Shown: positions 1 to 7,491, counted from the stretch's first letter. The stretch: 18,723 nt of DNA from Oscillospiraceae bacterium (GCA_009776905.1 WRMX01000008.1:11268-29990), one strand, 5' to 3'. Notes: generated from the letters alone by a model not told the origin. A program made the numbers and translations.

Positions 1-494
1 CGCATCCTTATTTCGCCGTCGTCATTGGTGTATTCCGACCAAACATCGTTGATATTGACAAGAATGTAGTTTTTGCTATATAGGCTCTCGATGATTTTTT
101 TGAATTCGGACACGGTGACCATGTTGGTGTCAAAGTTTTTTTGCTGGGAGTCGCCGTCGAAGGCGAGCGAGGGGTAAGCGATGACCTCATGGAAGAATAT
201 GTGCTCGACGATGCCGTTGTACGGGAATAGCTCGACATCGGGGCCCGGGTATACGGAAGGCGGGGGGCCGTCGTCTTTTGTGACAGGCGTTGTGGTGTCG
301 TCGGGCATTGTGTCCGTGCCTAGCGGGTCTTCGTTTTGGGCGTCGGCATCGATGCCGGGCGTCGTTTCGACGGGCGGCGGCGATGGGTCGTCGAGGGGTT
401 TGCGTAGCGGGGTGCCGCATGAGGCGGCAATAAGCGCCAGCAACGCGATGAGCATTGCGGCGATGGTTATTATGTGCCGGCTGTTGTTTTTCAT
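1..494 (-). CDS. Lipoprotein, N-terminal part of a probable polysaccharide deacetylase-like protein (partial)
   Basis: The frame is open from an ATG at 492-494 (minus strand) to the window edge, giving 164 codons with no stop, so the C-terminus is missing. The product starts MKNNSRHIITIAAML, a basic N-terminus followed by a hydrophobic stretch ending in a lipobox-like LIAASC (Cys26). This suggests a membrane-anchored lipoprotein, although the residue three before the Cys is Ala rather than the preferred Leu. Residues about 30-85 are an acidic, Pro/Thr-rich linker. After that comes a folded region with FFHEVIAYPSLAFDGD and MVTVSEFKKIIESLY, which I recognise as the kind of sequence preceding the NodB domain in Clostridial polysaccharide deacetylases. 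The catalytic NodB motifs would lie beyond the window, so the enzyme assignment is inferred. A GGGAG ribosome binding site (504-510) sits 9 nt before the ATG. Lipoprotein nature is fairly sure; the deacetylase role is moderate. Confidence 0.65.
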   Translation of the reverse strand, partial: MKNNSRHIITIAAMLIALLALIAASCGTPLRKPLDDPSPPPVETTPGIDADAQNEDPLGTDTMPDDTTTPVTKDDGPPPSVYPGPDVELFPYNGIVEHIFFHEVIAYPSLAFDGDSQQKNFDTNMVTVSEFKKIIESLYSKNYILVNINDVWSEYTNDDGEIRM

Positions 495-529
495 GTTCGG
501 TGGTCTCCCAGGTGCTTTTGGTATCTCAC

Positions 530-558
530 ACTATACCAGATTTGTTGCGTTTGTTCAA
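530..558 (-). promoter_or_regulatory. Sigma-A promoter of the lipoprotein gene
   Basis: Read on the minus strand, a TTGAAC -35 box (553-558) and a TATAGT -10 box (530-535) are separated by exactly 17 bp. The -10 lies about 35 bp before the ATG at 494. Confidence 0.75.
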
Positions 559-564
559 TAGTTG

Positions 565-593
565 TTTTGAATTATCGTTGCGTATGGTATACT
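565..593 (+). promoter_or_regulatory. Possible promoter for the CoA-transferase gene
   Basis: An extended -10 (TGGTATACT, core 588-593) lies on the plus strand. A poor -35 (TTTTGA, 565-570) sits 17 bp upstream. The leader to the CoA-transferase ATG would be about 190 nt and would include the inverted repeat at 642-709. It is arranged back-to-back with the minus-strand lipoprotein promoter. Confidence 0.35.
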
Positions 594-641
594 TATCGTT
601 ACTGGCCAGGTCTCAGTGTCATTAAGCTAAGACAGCACCCA

Positions 642-709
642 TGTAGGGGATGGGCTTGCCCATCTCGCAATGCACCGGAAAATGGGCGAGGGCAAGCCTC
701 GCCCCTACA
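642..709. repeat. Inverted repeat with two internal hairpins (REP/MITE-like)
   Basis: The 68-bp unit begins TGTAGGGG and ends CCCCTACA. The outer arms match imperfectly for about 20 bp, sharing TGTAGGGG and then GGCTTGCCC. Each arm also folds on itself: GATGGGC/GCCCATC at 649-664, and GGGCGAGG/CCTCGCCC at 684-704 (8-bp stem, 5-nt loop). It lies between divergent promoters and the CoA-transferase gene and has no coding signal. It resembles dispersed intergenic repeats of Firmicutes, but only one copy is in this window, so dispersal is inferred. Confidence 0.6.
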
Positions 710-787
710 CGCCAATCAGAAATGGCTTTCTTAACGTAATGACATTGGGCGTGAATTGTAGTCACTTTGTAATTGAGGTGTTTGTTT

Positions 788-2305
788 ATGTTCAAGATTG
801 TTTCTGCACGAGAGGCGATTGGTTTGATCAAGGATGGCGATTGCATTGCCATAAATTCTTTTTTGGCTTGGTCGAATCCGGAAGCCCTGCATGATGCGTT
901 ATACGAGTGTTATATGGAGACCGGTACGCCAAGGGATTTGCGGCTTTTCTGCGCGGCCGGCTTCGGCGCTTGGGATGTGAATCGTTTTGCGGACAGGTAT
1001 ATCGATGCCGGAGCCGTGCGTGAGATTGTCGCGGGGCATTATGGGAGCATGCCTTCTGCTGTGAAAAAGGCTCTTGCGGGAGAAATTGAGGCGTATTGCT
1101 TGCCGCTTGGCGTTTTGTCGCATACTATTCGCGCCGCCGCTTCGGGGAAGGAGTGGGTGCCGACTGAGGTTGGCCTTGGCATTTATTGCGATCCCAGGGT
1201 CGATACTTATGCGCTTAACGATGTCTCGAAAAGGGAGCTCGTCAGGATCAGGGAGATTGAGGGTGTTGAGTATCTTTTATATAGCACGCCGAAGATCGAT
1301 GTTGCGTTTATAAAGGGGACGACCGTCGATCCGAACGGGAATATTTCGTTCGAGAAGGAATATTTGATTGTCGACGCTTTGGCGACAGCGCAAGCGGCGA
1401 AGCGCAACGGCGGCGTCGTCATTGTCGAGGTGGAGCGCGTGAGCCACGAGTTTGCACGTCCGCGCAATGTGATCGTGCCGGGGCTGCTGGTCGATGCCGT
1501 GGTCGTTTGCGAGAACGCTTATGTCGAGGGTGAGTATAATCCGGCGTTGTCCGGCGACATCCATGTGCCGACCACTCATATGGACTACTATATCAATAAG
1601 TTGGCCGAGAAGAACGCAAGGACCGGTTCGGGCTTTGATCCGAGGGATGAGACGGCTGAGATTATCGGTGAGAGGGCGGCGCGGGAGCTGCGGCCCGGAG
1701 ATATCGTCAATATCGGAATTGGGATACCGGAGATGATGGGAAAATATGCGTCGAAGCTTGGCATTTTGAAGGATGTTTTTATCACTGTCGAGGCGGGCGG
1801 CGTCGGGGGGTTGCCTGCGCCGGGGCAGGCTTTTGGCGCCACTATCGGGGCTGACATGATTTGCGACATGGCCACGCAGTTTGATTTTTATGATGGCGGA
1901 GGGCTGGATATTTGTTTCCTTGGAGGGTTGGAGGCTGATATGTTTGGGAATGTAAATTCGCATAGGTTGCCGGGCGGATATTCAGGCATTGGCGGCCTTG
2001 CGAATATTACTCATTCTACTGGGACTATCGTGTTTTGCATGAGTTTTACCGCGAAGGGTCTTGTGGCCGTGAGGGAGAATGGCGGCGTCAGGATCGTGCG
2101 GGAGGGCGATATTCGGAAGTTCAGGCGCGCGGTTTCGGCGGTCAGTTTTGCGGGCGCGAACGCCGTCAGGCGGGGGCAGAGGGTGATTTTCATCACGGAG
2201 CGCTGCGTTTTTGAGTTGTTTGCCGATGGGTTGCGGCTTGTTGAGGTTTTTCCGGGGATTGATGAGGTTTCGCAGATTCGCGGGTTGCTGGAGTTTGATT
2301 GTTGA
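788..2305 (+). CDS. Acyl-CoA:acetate/propionate CoA-transferase family protein
   Basis: The 505-residue protein belongs to the class I CoA-transferases in which the alpha and beta halves are fused (propionate CoA-transferase / YdiF type, usually 515-530 residues). It would move CoA between short-chain acyl-CoAs and free acids such as acetate in the cytoplasm, as in fermentative metabolism. The N-terminal half has the alpha-type fold (DGDCIAINSFLAW near residue 20; VDVAFI/GTTVDPNGNIS region near 175). The C-terminal half contains ELRPGDIVNIGIGIP and the catalytic-loop sequence TVEAGGVGG, where Glu335 should be the residue that forms the glutamyl-CoA intermediate. I chose ATG 788 because GAGGTG (775-780) lies 7 nt before it; an upstream TTG at 773 overlaps that site. 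It is monocistronic as seen, and no partner dehydrogenase is adjacent, so the exact acyl substrate cannot be named. Confidence 0.9.
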   Translation: MFKIVSAREAIGLIKDGDCIAINSFLAWSNPEALHDALYECYMETGTPRDLRLFCAAGFGAWDVNRFADRYIDAGAVREIVAGHYGSMPSAVKKALAGEIEAYCLPLGVLSHTIRAAASGKEWVPTEVGLGIYCDPRVDTYALNDVSKRELVRIREIEGVEYLLYSTPKIDVAFIKGTTVDPNGNISFEKEYLIVDALATAQAAKRNGGVVIVEVERVSHEFARPRNVIVPGLLVDAVVVCENAYVEGEYNPALSGDIHVPTTHMDYYINKLAEKNARTGSGFDPRDETAEIIGERAARELRPGDIVNIGIGIPEMMGKYASKLGILKDVFITVEAGGVGGLPAPGQAFGATIGADMICDMATQFDFYDGGGLDICFLGGLEADMFGNVNSHRLPGGYSGIGGLANITHSTGTIVFCMSFTAKGLVAVRENGGVRIVREGDIRKFRRAVSAVSFAGANAVRRGQRVIFITERCVFELFADGLRLVEVFPGIDEVSQIRGLLEFDC

Positions 2306-2441
2306 GGCGGGGGGCGTGAGCTCGACATGCCTCTGAAAGGATGATTTTACGAGTTGTTTCAAGAGTCCGTTTTATGACACACACAATATGCTATGATTAT
2401 TATGCGATTAAAAATTTGTTCATACTAGATGGGTGCGGCAC

Positions 2442-2470
2442 TTGCACATATCGCTCAAACGCTATATAAT
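2442..2470 (+). promoter_or_regulatory. Strong sigma-A promoter of the methyltransferase/nuclease operon
   Basis: TTGCAC (2442-2447), a 17-bp spacer and a perfect TATAAT (2465-2470). A TGGAGG ribosome binding site (2485-2490) follows, 6 nt before the methyltransferase ATG. The transcript leader is short (about 20 nt), so a repressor bound here, for example the methyltransferase's own N-terminal helix-turn-helix, could control the whole operon. That regulation is inference. Confidence 0.8.
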
Positions 2471-2496
2471 AGAGACAAACTATCTGGAGGTTCATT

Positions 2497-3798
2497 ATGG
2501 AGATTGATTGGATAACACCACAACAAGCCGCCGAGCAATGGAATATATCTTCGCGCCAAGTCCAGACTCTATGTAGTGCAGGGCATGTTAAAGGCGCTGT
2601 AAAATTAGGACGAGTATGGCTTATACCGAAGGATGCGGATAAGCCTATTGATTATAGGACTAAAGAAGCACATATGCTTGTAGCAGAACCGGCACATGGA
2701 CAGACTTCAATCTTTGGCTTTTGGAATAATGAGGTGGCAGATAAAGCTACTGATATCAACAGGGACCCGCGAATGGTTTCCTTGTTCTCTGGCTGTGGTG
2801 GACTTGACCTCGGCTTTAAGCAATCAGGCTTTAACGTGGTGTGGGCTAATGATTTTGACGCCGATGCCCAAGCCGTGTATGATCTTAACGTAGAGATGGA
2901 CGAGGTAAAAATTGATCCGCGCGATATCTTAACTATTGGGGAGGACGAAATTCCAGAAGCCGATATTATTACTGCCGGGTTCCCATGTCAGCCATTTTCC
3001 AATGCGGGCAGCCGGAAAGGAGTTCATGATTCACGAGGGATGCTTTACAAGGAATGCCTGCGAATCATTGAAAAAATTATGCCGAAAGTAATCTTGTTTG
3101 AAAATGTGAAAGGTCTGTTATCGACAGATTATATTGATGGGCGTAACTTGGCTGATGTGATTATGGACGATTTATCGAACATGAGCGATACTGGCTATAA
3201 TGTCGTATACCAGCTTGTGAATGCCAGCGACTACGGTGTCCCACAGAATCGTCAAAGAGTAATTTTCATTGGCATTAGAAAAGACTTGAACAAAGCATTT
3301 GTGTTCCCCGATAAGCTACCGAAAGAGAATCTCAATATCGGCAACGTACTCGATTTACCACAAGACGTTCCAAATCAAGTGCATTGGGAGTTGTCCCCAC
3401 AAGCGCTGGAAATGATTTCTTATATACCGGAGGGTGGTTCATGGAAAAACGTACCATATGAACACCTCGCGCCACGTTTCCAAAAAATCCGTGATGAGAT
3501 GAAAAAGTATCACTCTCCAAATTTTTACAGGCGTTTTGCTCGTACGGAAATATGCGGGACAATTACTGCATCAGCGCAACCGGAAAACTGTGGAATCGTT
3601 CACCCAACAGAAAACAGACGTTATACAATCCGTGAAATAGCTCGCATCCAAACATTCCCGGACACGTTCAGGTTTATTGATGATACTCCACGTGATGTCA
3701 CGGCTATGTATAAAGTTATTGGAAATGCAGTCCCGGTTAATCTGGCGAAGTGCATTGCTGGTGCAATTATGCAGCAAGTTTTTGCTGAGGAAAAGTGA
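2497..3798 (+). CDS. DNA (cytosine-5-)-methyltransferase with N-terminal helix-turn-helix
   Basis: This 433-residue enzyme would transfer a methyl group from S-adenosylmethionine to C5 of cytosine in a specific DNA site. The C5-methyltransferase motifs occur in order: motif I SLFSGCGGLDLGF (from residue 95), motif IV GFPCQPFSNAGS with catalytic Cys164, motif VI FENV (201-204), motif VIII QNRQRVIFIGIR (from 250), motif IX region GTITAS (about 354) and motif X GNAVP (409-413). The target-recognition segment between VIII and IX is short, about 90 residues. Residues 1-55 (WITPQQAAEQWNISSRQVQTL) form an extra MerR/excisionase-type helix-turn-helix, a plausible autoregulator. N-terminal helix-turn-helix autoregulation is known for methyltransferases such as M.SsoII and M.EcoRII. 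The ORF begins under a strong promoter and is followed after 1 nt by the next gene, so it heads an operon. Base composition is more A/T-rich than the flanking genes. It is apparently intact; its target sequence cannot be read. Confidence 0.96.
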   Translation: MEIDWITPQQAAEQWNISSRQVQTLCSAGHVKGAVKLGRVWLIPKDADKPIDYRTKEAHMLVAEPAHGQTSIFGFWNNEVADKATDINRDPRMVSLFSGCGGLDLGFKQSGFNVVWANDFDADAQAVYDLNVEMDEVKIDPRDILTIGEDEIPEADIITAGFPCQPFSNAGSRKGVHDSRGMLYKECLRIIEKIMPKVILFENVKGLLSTDYIDGRNLADVIMDDLSNMSDTGYNVVYQLVNASDYGVPQNRQRVIFIGIRKDLNKAFVFPDKLPKENLNIGNVLDLPQDVPNQVHWELSPQALEMISYIPEGGSWKNVPYEHLAPRFQKIRDEMKKYHSPNFYRRFARTEICGTITASAQPENCGIVHPTENRRYTIREIARIQTFPDTFRFIDDTPRDVTAMYKVIGNAVPVNLAKCIAGAIMQQVFAEEK

Positions 3799-3799
3799 T

Positions 3800-5191
3800 A
3801 TGATGAACACAGACAAAGCATATCTCCTAGGTTTGGTTATTGGCGGGGGCGTGTTTGGAAATTCTGAAGATGCGTTTAGAATCCGCCTACCATATAAAAA
3901 ATGGGGTTCTTATCTAGAAAATCCACAACGTGCCGGAGAAATCGCGGGCGACATTCTGCGTACAGTAAAGCCTATGTTTCGAACAGTTTATGGACTTTCT
4001 GTCGAATATGAGGCAACTACAGGCGGCAACTGGACTATCCTTTGCGAAGGCGATATCTCAACGCTAATTGATGACTTGGCTTCATATGATATAGCTTGTG
4101 ATGGGGAAATCCGCGCAAATGCAGATATCAGCGGAGTTATCTCAGATTTGGTTGATGACAATTTCAAACGCCGTTTCATTGCGGGGCTTGCTGATACGAT
4201 CGGAAGCATGGCAAAATCGCAACGCCGTTTTGACGTTAACCATCAGATTCTTTCACTCGAGATAAAAGGTTATAATTTTAACTTCGTATGTGAGTTATGC
4301 CGCTTGCTTTACAGCGTAAACTGTATAGCAGATCAAGTCAATTGGAATCATCCGAATATTCATTGTTCGAGCAATCCGTACTATTCGCAATGGAATAAAG
4401 GTTTTAAGTTACGCATCCTCCTTGACCAATATGCTCGATTTGGTGCATTTGCATTCCGCACGAAAGCAGAATCTTCAAACGAAAACAGAAGCATGCAACA
4501 ACAGATCAATATAGCAGAACGATGTGAGCAGAGGGAAATCAGCATTTCACCATCATCGGTTCATCCGGCTGAGAACGACACTCGCCTGCCAGAGATCATT
4601 CGTGGAGGGCACTACATTCATTTTCGTCACTTTTGTGCTGTGCTTGGTTGTGAACACGCGCCATATGAAAAGATTAGAAGTAATTTCCATAATCTCGGTG
4701 AGCTAATTAATCCTTTCCCGATTCAATACAGAGATTCCATTGAGCGCATTGAAGATAAAGTCGAAAGAAATCCTTTATTAGCGCTACGTAATTACGAAGT
4801 ACAGAGCATCAGAGCTTACTCATTGCTATCTCTTTATAGAGATGACAATTCATCTCACATATATGGCACAAATAATATAAATGGCTATCCGATAACTGAG
4901 GTCCTAAAAGCCTTAGCATACATTATTGCTGATGATGACGAACTCTATGGCAAACGACCTAAAGGTTACATTGGTATTATTGAGCGACACATAGCAAAAG
5001 ATACATTACTAAGCATTGAAATCCGTAAGCCCGATTTGCTCACTCCTCTCATGTTAGTAGGTAACGAACGAGGCGTATTGGTTGGTGCGGATAATCCCAA
5101 TGTCTATGCAAGACTTATCTCCTTTGACCCTACTAATGAATACAAAATCTGCGTCAGGCAAATTACTGAGGAGGATTTGCATGATGCGTAA
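3800..5191 (+). CDS. Degenerate LAGLIDADG-fold protein, candidate DNA-recognition or restriction subunit
   Basis: This 463-residue protein starts at ATG 3800, 1 nt after the methyltransferase stop, with GAGG (3787-3790) upstream. Two LAGLIDADG-like helices are visible: KAYLLGLVIGGG (residues 6-17) and RFIAGLADTIG (125-135). Their spacing of about 118 residues is typical of monomeric two-motif homing endonucleases. In both motifs the catalytic acid (eighth position of LAGLIDADG) is missing: Gly16 in the first and Ile134 in the second. The fold may therefore bind DNA without cutting it, as in the regulator WhiA. Residues about 270-463 form a second, unrecognised region, ending with an alpha/beta-looking stretch. 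The gene overlaps the next ORF by 11 nt, and both cluster with a methyltransferase, so a role as the specificity or restriction component is inferred. Alternatives are an ordinary domesticated homing endonuclease or an unrelated protein with chance motifs. Function is unproven. Confidence 0.6.
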   Translation: MMNTDKAYLLGLVIGGGVFGNSEDAFRIRLPYKKWGSYLENPQRAGEIAGDILRTVKPMFRTVYGLSVEYEATTGGNWTILCEGDISTLIDDLASYDIACDGEIRANADISGVISDLVDDNFKRRFIAGLADTIGSMAKSQRRFDVNHQILSLEIKGYNFNFVCELCRLLYSVNCIADQVNWNHPNIHCSSNPYYSQWNKGFKLRILLDQYARFGAFAFRTKAESSNENRSMQQQINIAERCEQREISISPSSVHPAENDTRLPEIIRGGHYIHFRHFCAVLGCEHAPYEKIRSNFHNLGELINPFPIQYRDSIERIEDKVERNPLLALRNYEVQSIRAYSLLSLYRDDNSSHIYGTNNINGYPITEVLKALAYIIADDDELYGKRPKGYIGIIERHIAKDTLLSIEIRKPDLLTPLMLVGNERGVLVGADNPNVYARLISFDPTNEYKICVRQITEEDLHDA

Positions 5192-5771
5192 TGAGGTTTC
5201 ATACTATCCCGAGATACAGCAGTTTATTGAAGCACAGATAAAAAGCAATTTTAGAGCAGTTAGCAGCAAAGATGTGTTTGTTTATTGGGGCATTGGAGAG
5301 TTAAAGTCCAATCTGGAACGCATCATTGCCGCGCACCCTGACGAATGCAAGTGTGCTGAGGCTTTCGCAAAACGCGTGCCCCCACTAAACCTTGATATTT
5401 TTGCTCTTATCACAGATGCGAATGAGTTTGAATTGCTTATATTGGAAGTCAAGCTCGTTAAAAGCGCAGGTCTTAGTGAGTGGTCACAACTGGTAGGGTA
5501 CTGCCTTGTATCCGGCGCAAAATACGGCTTGCTTCTCAATATTGATAACGGTGGTAGCTCGCGTCTTTTGCAGATGCTGCAAACAGAACGCCACATGTCC
5601 CATATACGTACAACAGTAAATGGTGAGAACAAGGAACACTTACTCGGATTCATGCAATGGGATAGTTTGACACAGAATTTTGAGTACACTAACCTCGGTG
5701 TGATTAAGTCGCTTTCAGATTTGAGCGATAGGCTCGTTTCCGAATTCATATCATGCAGATCTTTTGATTAA
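5181..5771 (+). CDS. Small PD-(D/E)XK nuclease-like protein, probable restriction endonuclease or cleavage subunit
   Basis: This 196-residue protein has a recognisable PD-(D/E)XK core: NLDIFALI with Asp72, a hydrophobic strand ending LILEVK with Glu89 and Lys91, then a helix carrying WSQLVGY (Gln103) and the strand KYGLLLNI. Glu40 in an upstream helix could complete the metal site. That set is typical of Mg-dependent DNA nucleases. An AGGAGG site (5170-5175) lies inside the end of the preceding gene. The start could be ATG 5181 (5-nt spacing) or ATG 5184 (8-nt spacing). The 11-nt overlap with the upstream ORF implies translational coupling and probably matched amounts of the two proteins. Next to a C5-methyltransferase, a restriction role is the natural reading. 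Whether it cuts alone or with the LAGLIDADG-like partner is unknown. There are no membrane segments or repeats. Confidence 0.7.
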   Translation: MMRNEVSYYPEIQQFIEAQIKSNFRAVSSKDVFVYWGIGELKSNLERIIAAHPDECKCAEAFAKRVPPLNLDIFALITDANEFELLILEVKLVKSAGLSEWSQLVGYCLVSGAKYGLLLNIDNGGSSRLLQMLQTERHMSHIRTTVNGENKEHLLGFMQWDSLTQNFEYTNLGVIKSLSDLSDRLVSEFISCRSFD

Positions 5772-5890
5772 TATTTCGGTAACACTAGCAGGAATGCCAT
5801 GGGAGACATTCGAATAGAGCAAGAACAATCACGCGATACAAGCATATAGACGAGGGACTGCTACAGCTCTACTGAGGCGTTGGTAGCGCT

Positions 5891-5959
5891 GCCCTGCCGG
5901 GGCGGGCGCTGTGAACTGCGAGTTGGCTGTGCGTTGCCGGGGTGGGGGCAGGGCGGCGC
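5891..5959 (+). repeat. 69-bp GC-rich repeat, copy A (outside the insertion sequence)
   Basis: The unit starts GCCCTGCCGGGG and ends GGGCAGGGCGGCGC. It is inverted relative to copy B at 6090-6158: the lengths are identical, the outer 21 bases at each end match almost perfectly, and the divergent middle brings identity to about 80%. GCCCTGCC near the left end and GGCAGGGC near the right end are themselves inverted. It fills part of the gap between the nuclease gene and the insertion sequence (5772-6042). I see no gene in that gap. Confidence 0.7.
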
Positions 5960-6033
5960 TTAGCGCTGTTTGGCTTATAATTCTTTATGCGATATGGTGT
6001 GGAGAATGCGCATATGAAATTGATCAGCTCTTA

Positions 6034-6042
6034 TGTCAGCTC
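6034..6042 (+). repeat. Target site duplication, left copy
   Basis: TGTCAGCTC directly abuts the left end of the insertion sequence and is repeated exactly at 8200-8208, directly after the right end. This marks the insertion point. Confidence 0.9.
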
Positions 6043-6066
6043 CAGGGCAATCGCATAAAAAACAAA
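6043..6066 (+). repeat. Left terminal inverted repeat of the insertion sequence
   Basis: It starts CAGGGCAATCGC and is a perfect inverted match over 24 bp to 8176-8199; the next base differs between the two ends. Confidence 0.92.
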
Positions 6067-6089
6067 ATCCGATACTGAGCAGACCATCC

Positions 6090-6158
6090 GCGCCGCCCTG
6101 CCCCCACCCCGTCAACATCGGGAAAACCCGCGACTCTCAGCGCCCACCCCGGCAGGGC
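6090..6158 (-). repeat. 69-bp GC-rich repeat, copy B (inside the insertion sequence)
   Basis: Inverted copy of 5891-5959, about 80% identical and exactly the same length. It lies in the non-coding stretch between the left terminal repeat and the transposase stop codon. With the internal GCCCTGCC/GGCAGGGC pairing it could form a hairpin after the transposase gene and act as a transcription barrier. The remaining 6159-6252 stretch shows nothing recognisable. Confidence 0.7.
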
Positions 6159-6252
6159 TTTGCTGCATATTGAGCGCACTAGCCCAAAGGCTGGCCATTA
6201 CTTTCAAAAACAAACCAGCCCTTGTATGCTTTATGAGAACATGAGACTGAGC

Positions 6253-7491
6253 TTAGCTGCTAGCGCCTGGAATGACCTCGAAGATCAGACGGCATATTGC
6301 GTCCGGGTTGTTGCGGTAAAACACTTGCTTCGCTCTCACTGACATGCCTTGAACGGCATCGTCCAGTTTCAGCAGGTTATACACTATCTTCCGCATCAGA
6401 CCAAGGTTTTCTGTCGCGTGCCCTTTCCTCGCCGTGCATCGGTCCTCCCGCAGTGCGTCGTCCAGCACCCAGTGCAGGCTGTTCTCTATCGCCCAATGAT
6501 GCCTAGAGTAGCACCCGAACTCCTCGGCGGCCATATGCTTGCTGATAATGTACGTTTCCGTTTCGACCGTGGGCTTTTCCGCTATTATCTCCCCGTCTTC
6601 GTCACGGTGTATTACGAGGCGCTCCCTAACCGCCATGCCGACGGCCGCCACTTCCGGCCATTCATCCTTGAAGATGCAGGAGGCGTCGTTCCAGACATAG
6701 TAGGTCCTTCGCTCGATCCTGGAGTGCCCCTGGTCCAGCTCCTGGTGGACCCCCATCTTGTCGGTTAGCGGAGTCTCGATTTTGATGCCCTTCTCTGCAT
6801 ACGCCCCGGCCCTCTCCGCCTCGAACCGCTGCTCGGCGATGACCGTCTCCATCTCCAGCTTGATGTCGTTGTGCATGTTGGCTTGGTTGTCCTTCACAGG
6901 CAGGACAAATTCCGCACCTTTTCCGACAAGGATTTTGACGATCTCTTTCTGGCATCCGATGGCGTCCGTTGTGACGACAGCGCCCTTGACGTCCAGCCAG
7001 TCCAGTAAATCAGGGATGCCCTTGATCTCGTTTGTCTTAGCTTCCACCCTCAGCTGCCCGATGCAGATGCCCGTCTCCACAACTAAGGCATTGATCAGCA
7101 TGGGTACTTTCTTTTGGTACACTTTTTCACATGCGGCGCGGATCGCTTTCCCGTCGATTGCCACATGCTTCCCCGCTGTGCGCGTCAATTCGACGATCCA
7201 TTGGATGAAGCATTCCATGAACTCGGCGGGGTTGATGATGCTGAACGCCGCGCTGAACGTGTCGTGCGACGGAATCCCGTTTTCAAGGCCGAGCAGTTCC
7301 GTGAAATACCCCTCTTTGTATTTCAGCTCAAGTGCCATATTTGTAAAGTCCGTGTGCCCCCACAAAAGCCCGAACACGGCCAGTATGAAAATGTCCAGCA
7401 GCTTGTATCGTTTGCCTCGGTTGTCGCGTGGGTCCTCTATAGTGCTGAATATCGCCGCCAGCGTGTTCAACGGTTCGAATTTATACAGCAT
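6253..7491 (-). CDS. ISAs1 family transposase
   Basis: This 412-residue DDE transposase catalyses cut-and-join movement of the surrounding insertion sequence. The N-terminus (IFSTIEDPRDNRGKRYKLLDI) is the usual ISAs1-associated domain. The catalytic core follows with Asp113 in HVAIDGKAIR, Asp176 in VVTTDAIGCQ and Glu336 in HHWAIENSLHWVLDD. The family's C-terminal EDRCTARKGHATENLGLMRK is also present. Length and motifs are complete and no frameshift is seen. The ATG at 7489-7491 lies within the last codons of the preceding minus-strand ORF (overlap 7481-7491), so translation is probably coupled. The protein ends about 210 bp short of the left terminal repeat. Confidence 0.96.
   Translation of the reverse strand: MLYKFEPLNTLAAIFSTIEDPRDNRGKRYKLLDIFILAVFGLLWGHTDFTNMALELKYKEGYFTELLGLENGIPSHDTFSAAFSIINPAEFMECFIQWIVELTRTAGKHVAIDGKAIRAACEKVYQKKVPMLINALVVETGICIGQLRVEAKTNEIKGIPDLLDWLDVKGAVVTTDAIGCQKEIVKILVGKGAEFVLPVKDNQANMHNDIKLEMETVIAEQRFEAERAGAYAEKGIKIETPLTDKMGVHQELDQGHSRIERRTYYVWNDASCIFKDEWPEVAAVGMAVRERLVIHRDEDGEIIAEKPTVETETYIISKHMAAEEFGCYSRHHWAIENSLHWVLDDALREDRCTARKGHATENLGLMRKIVYNLLKLDDAVQGMSVRAKQVFYRNNPDAICRLIFEVIPGASS

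Noticed and set aside
1277..1963. Minus-strand frame of 228 codons opposite the CoA-transferase.
   Set aside because: It is antisense to a protein with complete CoA-transferase motifs and has no recognisable product or ribosome site.
2306..2360. Possible terminator after the CoA-transferase gene.
   Set aside because: I found no stable stem followed by a T run in this stretch.
2399..2409. ATTATGCGATT upstream of the methyltransferase resembles the insertion-sequence terminal repeat.
   Set aside because: Only about 10 bases match, without the GCCCTG end or an accompanying 69-bp repeat, so chance is the better explanation.
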